Shown: positions 49,627-57,783 of the stretch, one piece after another
How positions within the stretch are numbered: position 1 is the first letter of the stretch
How the letters are laid out: each line of letters begins with the position of its first letter
Assembly (NCBI GenBank): GCA_950295325.1
Contig: OX485804.1
Coordinates: 558,001-622,000 of the forward strand
DNA length: 64,000 nucleotides
Reading direction: 5' to 3'
Origin: Polytrichum commune
Lineage: Eukaryota; Streptophyta; Polytrichopsida; Polytrichales; Polytrichaceae
Position numbers and translations under genes: made by a program
Notes under the pieces: generated by a model
What the model saw: the letters and a program-made list of their open reading frames with translations, nothing else
Told to the model about the DNA's origin: nothing
Database searches by the model: none

Positions 49627-50537
49627 CATACCAAAGATTTCTGTGTGCGATATTTTGTTGCAACTTGAATCAGATGTTCAAGATGTTTAAGAGTGTCCTC
49701 CTCTGGTGATATCTGAATTCTTGAAGATCTACCACTACCCTGCTACAATAAACACACTTGTTACAAAAGTGCAAACTGCAACATGTAACAACAAAGTTCA
49801 CAAAGATTTTAACAACCAGCTACATGGCCACAGTATGTATTCCAGATACAGAAATCAAGCCCCATAATGTGTAGCCATTAACTCCTAAATTGAGAAAATA
49901 TTGTCTTCCTCACAGCACATGCATATTTTTACCCTACCCCACTTTCAAAACAGTTGAAGAAAATTTATTGAGAAACAATTTGTCAATAATCATAAGTAAC
50001 ACTGTGACTTACTTTCAAACTCTCTGGCTGTGAGGAAGTCGGATCCTCTGCATTTTCTTGGCCATCTGAACCTGGTCTTTCTGTCAAAGATGTGCGTCTT
50101 TCCTTGCACTGCTCGGGTTTCTGACCGAAAAATGCAGTGTGACAGATAATTGCCTTAATACATCACTTCCCCAGGACCTACAGCCCTAAGTTGCTTGGAA
50201 TACAATTTGGTCCTAGCTAATCGTCTGCACTGGTTGGACTGTTGCAGCCTCAAACCATGGCCACTTAATAGAGTCCCAGGAGGGATGGCTGGTCCATTAC
50301 AGAACAGATTAACTCCATCAAGCATTTAGTACATTGAACAGAAATTCCTTGAGATACACTACTGTGCTTACTTTGCTCTACTCAAACGGTTGGCATGTAT
50401 GAAAGGTATGATGCTATGTCCCCAGACCTTCCAAGCAAAAACATCAAGTTGTGTACGTTGATCTGAGAACTTGAGCTGAAGACATCGCTGACCAGTTCCC
50501 AGTTTTGGCCTAAATCATTTACTAGTGCCACAATTGC
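49627..50537 (-). pseudogene. EAF1/VID21 (NuA4 chromatin complex) SANT-domain fragment
   Basis: Three exons lie in order. Exon 50537 to about 50450 reads AIVALVNDLGQNWELVSDVF, the SANT/Myb domain of plant EAF1 proteins. Exon 50120-50013 reads KPEQCKERRTSLTERPGSDG and ENAEDPTSSQPESLK, ending AAA|GTAAGT. Exon 49739 to about 49627 reads RIQISPEEDTLKHLEHLIQV. The series LVxDxGxNWELVSD, ECKxR and EEDTLK is characteristic of EAF1. The HSA domain upstream and the Gln-rich C-terminus are missing. It is a captured internal segment. Confidence 0.65.
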
Positions 50538-51212
50538 CTGCACAAGACATGAGGAACAACTCTCAACTAATTAGGTCCCCTGGTTAATTCTGTTAAAAGA
50601 ATATGCTCATGAAGAGAATCTATTCTAAAGTGCATCATGAATATCTTCAGCGTTTGAGTCTCGGGCTAGTTAGCTAAGGGGAGTTTCCATCTCATGGCTT
50701 GTAAAGGAATGCAGACGTGTATGCTGTTTGAAACTGTACACTCCTGTGTGCAATAAGGTTGCCTTCACAAATAGATTGCCTCATTACCCATACAAATTAC
50801 CTTGAGTCAGAATCAAATCACAAAAACTGTCTATCAATCCGTATGGAAACCACAGTAAAAAACATTTCACATATTTTGTTACTGAGGTAACAAATCTTCA
50901 AAAAGTATGGAATGTCAAAAAATTAGCTTGGGGCAACCTAATTGCACACATCGGTGTAGTAATTCTTACAAGTACTCATGCCTGCAAACTTGCAGCTCTA
51001 CCCTGGTAGTGAATCTTGACACCTCATCCAATTATCTCCAAGGATTGAGATTACAAGAAAATGGAGCAAACCAAGCAAGTTAAACTCAGTATTATTTCCT
51101 TCATCTTAGATGTCTTTTTACAATGTCAGAAATCAAATGAATGTCCTGCCAATGTGCACAAGATTCAAAGTGGAAATGCATGATAGATAACCACACACAA
51201 GGAGTAAATTTG

Positions 51213-52275
51213 AAGGGCTATTACCCTTATTTTGGGGTCCAACCCTTCACTTTCCCTTCAAAATATTTTGCAACCCTTCAAAAAGGAAGGGTTAATTTTC
51301 TATAAACCCTTCAAAATGAACGGAAAAAAAAAGTAACCCTTCCCTAATAGTACTTTGAGAAAAATGAGATCACTTGCTCATATCACATCTGTCACCCCTC
51401 AGTCTGACAAAATTGCAGTAGAAACTGAGAGTCTGAGAGAGTATGGCCTCACAGAGACAGGTGAAGACTCGAGAGAGTCTGGATCCTAAAGTCACGGTAA
51501 AAAAAGGCCAACAAAATGAGATTGCTTGCAGCCTTGCACCTCTCTCTCACCCAATTCTGCAAAAATCAAGTTGGATGCATAGGAGTCTCAGCGTAAGCAA
51601 GTTATAGATTTGACACTCAAGAGTCACAAAGTGGTGCTTCATTGTCAAACAGAAAAACTTGGAATCTGGAGATGACTTTCAGTACTTACGAGTGCAAAGG
51701 TAAAATGAGATCGCTTGCACCTGTCTCTCACCCAATTATGCAAAAATCAAAGTTGGGTTCATAGGAGCCTCGCTGCCTCAGCTAACTTGCAAGCTAAAGA
51801 TTCGACATTCAAGAGTCACAAAAAGTATGCTTCCTTGTAAATCAGACAAACTTGGGATCTGGAGATGACTGACTTTAGTACATTCGGGTGCAAAGATAAC
51901 AATGAGATCGCGTGCATCTCTCAAAGTCTCGGAACTAGAGCTGGATCCCGACGAAGAACTTAGATAGTAGGTTTAGATTATCATTGATGCCAATATGTTG
52001 AGAATCTTGAGATGTCATTACCATTTCAATATACTCAAACATCAATGTTTCATTAATGAAATAGTTCTATCTTTTCACCATGTGTGTTCTTTGGTCTCAC
52101 TTATATTATAGTTTTCAACATCGCTTAAATGATAAACATGATAATGTGCACTTTCAACAAAAACTTCAATACATACATGAAGGGCAATTTTTGAGGTAAC
52201 CCTTCATTTTGAAAGGGAAATTTTTGAGTTACCCTTCCCTATGAAATACAAGCAACCCTTCAAATTTATGCCCTG
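51213..52275. mobile_element. Probable nested element with AAATTTGAAGGG ends and internal tandem duplication
   Basis: The left end reads GTAAATTTGAAGGG and the right end CCCTTCAAATTTA, inverted repeats of about 13 bases. AACCCTTC/GAAGGGTT words are densely repeated next to both ends. Inside, about 51515-51710 and 51711-51905 are two diverged direct copies (ATGAGATCGCTTGCACC, TCTCTCACCCAATT, GGATCTGGAGATGACT). No clear target duplication, no coding region. The class is unknown. Confidence 0.5.
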
Positions 52276-52416
52276 ACCACACACACACACACACACATAT
52301 CTATAAGAATTCATTGATGCAAGGCTGTTCTTCACTCCTTAAGTATGACCATGACCATTGAGTTTCTTCTCGTTGACCTTACATGCATGTTAAAAACATT
52401 TAGGAATTGGACTTAC

Positions 52417-53757
52417 CCAGCAAGTCCAAACAGCAGCCTCCCCAAGTAGCTCAGGACTGTGAGAGCCCATGAGGTATCAGCCTGGTCATCAAAGTAGATA
52501 AAACAATTATTTGATCATCTCCAAACCCAATAAAGTAACTTAGAATGGAACTGCAATGCATCCAGTGAGCATAATCTATTATATTAGTCGACTACTTGTC
52601 AAACATAATTGTCATAACGTAAAAAAACCTGTTCTGTATGCCAACCAAAGACCGAGAAATATGACTCTCGTACAACTGCTGCCACTTACATCCATGCCTT
52701 TTCAATTCCTATGTAAGGAATAGGAGTGCACTGATTTCCATCCAGAACATTTATTCTAGTTTATGAAAGACTTCATTTGCAATCAATTTACAAATCCGTT
52801 CACAAACATTGTATCTAAACCTAGACATCCACTTATAGGGATATTGAATGAATACTTACTCGATTCCTGAGTTACAGATGAGGAGCATCATTGTGCATGA
52901 AACAAAGTAGGTTTGAAATATATGTGAAGTAGTACCTTCTCCCCTTGTGGATAAACCTCCTCCAAAGCTCGTTCATCCTCTTCCAAATATATCAGTTCCT
53001 GTGTATTGGCACATAGTTTGGTATATTAGTCTTTCAATCTGTGTTAATGAGGTATGTGCCACAAAAACTACATAACCTACAACACCCATAAAAATAATTG
53101 CCTTCAAATGAAGAGCTGTAGAGCTATGGAAGAAACAAAATAACCATGATTCTGAAGGGACTAATCAAAAACTGAAGAATAGGCCAGCCATAAATATAAC
53201 TCACAATAACGATTTTGTAAATATAAGAGAAAACAGTTGATACCTGCCAACAGCCTTGCAAGGGCCCACAAAAATTGTCTAAAACAATACACTACCCTAA
53301 GGGGGATGAGCTTGCACCTGCTGAACTTTATGAACATTCTTCTTCCATTTGCGGCCCTTGCCACTGGCTCGCTCTTCCCGTTGCAGAACTAATGCAGCAT
53401 CCTTGATCTCTTTAGCTCGTTTGCCCAACTCGGTAGCTTCCTGCACAATACAAAGAACCCCAGTGCTACAGGATCAATTCCAGAGACACTATCTGCTTCC
53501 TTTTCTCTAATGTTCAACTTTGTTCACATCACTATCCTCAAGTCTACTACACGCACTAATGTTTGAGATTTGCCTAAACTTGTTGAGGACCTTCTTGGTT
53601 TAGATCACCAACACACATGTCCAGAATATTAAGAAATAGTATATCTTTGTGCATATACCTTGATGTACTGAGAACGTGTAATGATGGCTTTAGGGCGTCG
53701 GAAGTATGCAAAGATGAGACTCAGAGGGAGAACAGCAATTCCAGCACCCCCAAAGAT
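52417..53757 (-). pseudogene. LIMR-family (LMBR1-like) membrane protein fragment
   Basis: Four clean exons are 53757-53659 (FGGAGIAVLPLSLIFAYFRR then PKAIITRSQYIK), 53440-53318 (EATELGKRAKEIKDAALVLQ ... GRKWKKNVHKVQQ), 52998-52936 (ELIYLEEDERALEEVYPQGE K) and 52481-52417 (ADTSWALTVLSYLGRLLFGL AG). They match the central part of plant LIMR proteins (multi-pass membrane proteins of about 500 residues): one helix, the cytosolic loop and the start of the next helix. All junctions are GT-AG and in phase. The first five helices and the C-terminal half are absent. Directly upstream on the same strand is the CtpA fragment, so the two form a chimera. Confidence 0.8.
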
Positions 53758-54007
53758 CTGCAGAATGAGCCAAAGATAGAGCAGCTATGAGAAACACCCA
53801 CTAACAGACGTTCTTTAAAGAAGGCTCGGGTTCATCGCATGGTTGAAAGTCACAAGAGTGTGGTGAGGATGAGCGGTGTTCAAGCCTTAGCCGCTTTGAG
53901 GGCGGTTGTCCCACCCATCCATCATCCATCAGAGGCAATCCCTAGACTTCAATTTCCGGGAACATAAAGAAAGAGATGAAGAAAAAGACCGAACTTTATC
54001 ATATTCA

Positions 54008-55516
54008 CAGCTCGGCGGACTTTCAAAGTGACAGAGGTGCCAGCACGTCCTCGGAGCTTGGTAGCCACTTCCTCATTATTCATGCCTGCAAATGCCACAT
54101 CTGCAGTACAACAGATGGAGTTTGTGTTGTCAGTGCAGTACATCAGATATTGCCAAAATCCATCACCTTTTACGCAAACATAGACAATGCACATTACAAT
54201 TGGTAGTAAAATTGCTTACTGACTCACAACAAGACAACCCATTACACTAAATGCCATTCTTATGTGGTACAACAAACGCAACCCTGTCTCATTTTGTGAC
54301 TGCATGAAAAGTTCAAAGAGTTGATGAAGCTTACTGTCAATTTGCACCAATTCATCACCAGACAATATTCATGCTCGCTGAGCAGGACCACCCTCTATTG
54401 GAGAAAGCACTACCTGCAAGGCCATGGTTATAGTCAGAAATTCAGATGACAATTCATGAAGCACCTTTTGGGGCAAACATAAACCCATGAAGCACTCCCT
54501 CAACTGGGAGTGTTCAGCTCCTCGGACCAAAATCTCACCCACAAGCTCGTGATGAACAGGACAATAAGAAAGATGGAGCCACTTACCAAGCGCCCAGAGT
54601 CCCGATCTGAAGCAATAAGCAAACCCACTCCTTCTAGAGCACCTTCATTGTTGATCCGAAAGTTTGCATATTCCTACAGAGATACACATACTAAATTAGA
54701 TCTACTTTCCCACACATCAACCAAGATGATCTCGCTCTCTTGTAGAGCACCTTCATTGTTCATCCGAAAGCTTGCATATTCCTACAGAGATACACATACT
54801 AAATTAGATCTACTTTCCCACACATCAGCCAAGATGATCTCGCTCTCTTGTAGAGCACCTTCATTGTTCATCCGAAAGCTTGCATATTCCTACAGAGATA
54901 CACATACTAAATTAGATCTACTTTCCCACACATCAGCCAAGATGATCTCGCTCTCTTGTAGAGCACCTTCATTGTTCATCCGAAAGCTTGCATATTCCTA
55001 TAGAGATACACATACTAAATTAGATCTACTTTCCCACACATCAGCCAAGATGATCACGCTCTCTTGTAGGCATAGAGACGCATGAAATAAATTACCAAAC
55101 AATATCCTTACCTGAGGACTAACAATTCGAGTTAAGGGATCCCCTAAAGTGGCAAGCATACTGCGAATCTTGCCATATGCATCTTCTGAGGTTTTTACGC
55201 TCAAAGTCTCGCCCAGGACTTCTTGTAGCTTCAGATCCCAATCTGGCGACAACAAATGTATCAAGAGCAAGTACAAGACAAATACACCACTCTTGAAATT
55301 TGTCCCACATGAAGACTTGACAAGCAATCACTTGAGCAGCTCGCAAAGAAAACTTGACCCCAAGGTTGGTTCTTCTGCAAGCACAATCTTCCAAGACACA
55401 GAATGGATCGCCAAAGCAGGAGGAAATGAGATACCTTGATTATTGAAGGTGGGATCTACGTAGGTCTCCCGAACAATTCCCCAAGCCTCGACCAAAGTTC
55501 GCTGCACAGCATTCAC
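54008..55516 (-). pseudogene. Chloroplast C-terminal processing protease (CtpA-type) fragment, PDZ part only
   Basis: CtpA cleaves the D1 precursor of photosystem II in the thylakoid lumen. The exons are 55516-55435 (VNAVQRTLVEAWGIVRETYV), 55242-55112 (DWDLKLQEVLGETLSVKTSE), 54673-54587 (EYANFRINNEGALEGVGLLI), 54413-54335 (VVLSPIEGGPAQRA, then stop, then ILSGDELVQID) and 54100 to about 54008 (GMNNEEVATKLRGRAGTSVT). A TGA at 54369-54371 replaces the Gly codon expected in the PDZ domain. The Ser/Lys catalytic domain is missing. The exon 55112/54673 junction region is expanded by tandem repeats (54636-55070). It is clearly non-functional. Confidence 0.82.
54636..55070. repeat. 108-bp tandem repeat duplicating an exon-intron junction, four units
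   Basis: Each unit holds CCTTCATTGTTCATCCGAAA, then GCTTGCATATTCCTACAGAG, then AAATTAGATCTACTTTCCC. On the minus strand this is an intron end plus the first codons of the CtpA exon (YANFR/YASFRMNNEGAL). The unit nearest the exon has diverged most. The 36-codon period keeps the opposite strand open, creating a spurious repetitive frame. Confidence 0.9.
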
Positions 55517-55739
55517 CTGCATGAAAAAGCATCCTTCAAACCCTTTGCAAGCAATAACCTCTGACCCATGGGGTTTTGCCACACACAACTTGAGCTCAAG
55601 CTCAAGCTTGCAAGGTTGGTGGGGCAAGGTAAAAGAGAATTCAAGCCCTTACATTTGCCTAGGACAGCGTAGACACTTTGCTCATCCTCGTCGTAATAGG
55701 CATCAATTACCTCACACTTCTCTCCATCAATGCACTCGC

Positions 55740-55880
55740 TGCATCAAGACCTAACTGCATCAATGCACTACGCAAAACACTCAACTACGGCAACACAGCT
55801 AGGAAACTAGGGCAACACAACGCAGCACACGAAGAAAGGTGCAGTCTTCTACATCCACTCCGGACCGGGGCACAACCCTA
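55740..55880. repeat. Second copy of the copy B upstream block
   Basis: ACTACGGCAACACAGCTAGG, GGGCAACACAACGCAGCACA, CGAAGAAAGGTGCAGT and CACTCCGGACC are in the same order as at 40190-40370. It lies between the captured genes and the right end of the giant element, so the captured block is bracketed by direct repeats. Confidence 0.8.
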
Positions 55881-55889
55881 ACTGCAGGA

Positions 55890-56092
55890 CAAGTAAAGAC
55901 ACGACAAGAAAAGACACGACCTATGCCGGGTCCGGAGGCCTTATCGCGGGCAGGGACGCGGCAATGGGACGGGTGGGCCCCGCACGGGGGTCGGGGGGTT
56001 TTGGAACCCGTTCCACCCTCCAAACCCATATTTTCGCGGGCAAGGGGAGATTGCCCGACGGCGCTCTATTTAGGGGTTGAAGGGGGGGTCTG
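55890..56092. other. GC-rich subterminal zone of the giant MULE, right end
   Basis: Rich in CpG, with runs such as GGGCCCCGCACGGGGGTCGGG. The composition is like the zone just inside the left end (19860-19965). Subterminal GC-rich repeats are common in plant DNA transposons and may bind the transposase. No gene. Confidence 0.6.
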
Positions 56093-56103
56093 TAACGTGA
56101 CGC
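56093..56103 (-). repeat. Right terminal inverted repeat of the giant MULE
   Basis: TAACGTGACGC is the exact reverse complement of 19795-19805. Confidence 0.9.
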
Positions 56104-56112
56104 ATGGGTGAT
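56104..56112. repeat. 9-bp target site duplication of the giant MULE, right (ATGGGTGAT)
   Basis: An exact copy of 19786-19794. Confidence 0.92.
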
Positions 56113-56763
56113 CACCTAAGTGATGAGTATGTATGGTAGGCACCAAGACATTGTATTGGCATTTGTTTGTGCTATCCGTTTGAGTTATGTTGGGCCACCT
56201 TTTGCATGGGATAAAGTGCTTCTTGAATTACATGTGATGACCTTGACTCCCCCTCGACTACAAAATACAACCTCAAGATTGTGATAATGTGGGACCGCAA
56301 GTGACATGCTACACTTTGTTTTTAACAACTACATAGTCACCATTAAATTTAAAGTTGGCAACTCCATGACCCTATTTGTGTTAGAGGTTCTATTCACTTG
56401 CTTCTCCCTTGCTTGTCATTTGTCACCATCACAATGTCGCACACAATGGACCTGTTATGTGTGCACATGTCCTTATGTAATTTTGGCATGAGTATGCTTG
56501 GTAGTGGTATGAGGTGTATGCAAAGGTTACACAATGATCATTGGTACCGCAAAGACTCTCCTTCGCCTTGTAACAAATTTTCACTCCATGTACATACGAT
56601 GTAGAACCCCACTACCGAAGGTCATCATTATTCAATATGAGGAAGGTTAGAACGTGATTAGCTAATAGCGATAGGAATTTGAGGGAATGACGTCTATGTA
56701 CATACGAATTTGGAGGGAATGCCTTGTACTTCCTCATGAGAAGTTGATGGCCATGCTCACGAC

Positions 56764-56774
56764 CTATATAAAGG
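56764..56774 (+). promoter_or_regulatory. TATA-box candidate for the DUF7869-like gene
   Basis: CTATATAAAGG lies about 70 bases before an ATG in good context (CAACCATGGAGAG at 56843). The spacing suits a plant polymerase II promoter with a short CT-rich leader. Confidence 0.5.
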
Positions 56775-56905
56775 CCACCATTTGGAGGGTCATTTCTTTC
56801 TCCTCATTTGAGTCCACCCCCCTTCACCCTTGAGGAGCAACCATGGAGAGCGTGCCTCACATGAGTGAAGAGGTTGGTTTTATAACCCCAATGTGCATCC
56901 ACTTT

Positions 56906-57030
56906 CCCACGGGTGCACCCGTGACAACACTCTGGCCGTACCCCTCCTGTACGGCCAGTCTGCCACGGGTGTTCACCCGTGGGAGACTCTGGCACCCGGT
57001 TTGGGGCCCCCACGGGTGTTCACCCATGGG
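56906..57030. repeat. Palindrome cluster, three copies
   Basis: 56906-56923 is a spacerless 16-base perfect variant (CACGGGTG directly joined to CACCCGTG). 56962-56983 has a TT core. 57009-57030 has a TT core with one arm mismatch. Confidence 0.88.
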
Positions 57031-57138
57031 AGCTTATGGTTTTTATTTCGGTTATCCTAGCATATGTCAGAATAGAAGTTATCCATATGCTCATGTGTGT
57101 GACAAACTTTCTAGTAGTAGATGTCAGCATGGTAGCCT

Positions 57139-57254
57139 CCCACGGGTGAACACCCGTGGGAGAATCCGGCACCAACATGGAAGCCCCCACGGGTGAACAC
57201 CCGTGGGAGAATCCGGCACCAGCATGGAAGCCCCCACGGGTGTTCACCCGTGGC
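57139..57254. repeat. Palindrome tandem cluster, three copies at 47-bp spacing
   Basis: 57139-57160, 57186-57207 (both AA core, perfect) and 57233-57254 (TT core, last base changed). The spacers share AGAATCCGGCACCA(A/G)CATGG, the same period as the 7.7-kb array but a different spacer. Confidence 0.9.
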
Positions 57255-57747
57255 AGTTCATGATTTGTATTTTAGTTCTCCCTACATATGTGTGGTTATA
57301 AGATAGGCATGTATCATGTGTGTGACATACTCAATAGTTGTATATGCAATTATGCTTATTTGTAAATTTCTTGCTGAGTATGTGAAATATGTTGTCAATG
57401 GGTAATTGGTACATATTATTACGAGTTGGGAGTTTCGTGATGCATTATGATAAATGATGACGATGATATTCGTTAAACTGGAATGTTGACACTATCCTGA
57501 ATGGCAACTATTTCGCTAGTACTTGGGCCAGCAGATGTGACACCTACATGCATAGTAATAATTGTACACAAGTAAGTGTTAGGGGTGATAGTTTTGGTGT
57601 TTGGGCTTTGTGGAAACTGGTAATAAGGGTCATTCTCCCAATGGGGATATGATAAGTAACACATACTTCACTTGAGTTGTGTGAAGTGAGGTGTAGAGCT
57701 CACCCCCATATGAATGTAAATATTCTGCTGAGATGTCAATGTTGTCC

Positions 57748-57769
57748 CCCACGGGTGAAAACCCGTGAG
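57748..57769. repeat. Palindrome copy, degraded right arm
   Basis: CCCACGGGTGAAAACCCGTGAG, just before the large exon of the DUF7869-like gene. Two bases differ from the consensus right arm. Confidence 0.8.
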
Positions 57770-57783
57770 CTTCTGGTCAATGT

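Larger units (their letters stand above)
19795..56103 (+). mobile_element. Giant (36.3 kb) Mutator-like element with Ulp1-like genes and captured host gene fragments
   Basis: The boundaries are set by inverted termini GCGTCACGTTA (19795-19805) and TAACGTGACGC (56093-56103), extended imperfectly by a C7 tract and TC-AAC. An exact 9-base direct repeat, ATGGGTGAT, flanks them. Inside is a MULE transposase with SWIM finger (20438-24534), matching the superfamily predicted by the 9-base duplication. Two minus-strand Ulp1-like genes follow (25474-31617 and 35001-39676). A roughly 15-kb block of minus-strand fragments of unrelated plant genes (41.8-55.5 kb) comes next, then a short GC-rich right end. 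MULEs carrying Ulp1 genes (Kaonashi type) and Pack-MULEs carrying gene pieces are both known. This element combines them at unusual size. Nested insertions occur at 27610-28918 and probably 33041-34008 and 51213-52275. It looks recent because the duplication is perfect, but not all of its genes are intact. Confidence 0.88.
56843..57783 (+). other. Possible first exon and palindrome-filled first intron
   Basis: ATG at 56843 opens MESVPHMSEEVGF. A donor-like GAG|GTTGGT follows at about 56873. If used, the next roughly 900 bases form an intron holding seven palindromes (56906, 56962, 57009, 57139, 57186, 57233, 57748). The splice into the large exon is not proven. The large exon also has its own Met at 57784. 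Confidence 0.35.

Noticed and set aside
54510-55085. A 191-residue plus-strand frame with a 36-residue repeat (RKLAYSYRDTHTKLDLLSH).
   Set aside because: It is the antisense of the CtpA exon-intron tandem repeat. The 108-base period keeps the frame open by chance.
40400-55700. The captured block as a stand-alone Helitron.
   Set aside because: One-way orientation fits, but I could not find a convincing TC start and hairpin-CTRR end, and the block is enclosed by direct repeats inside MULE termini.
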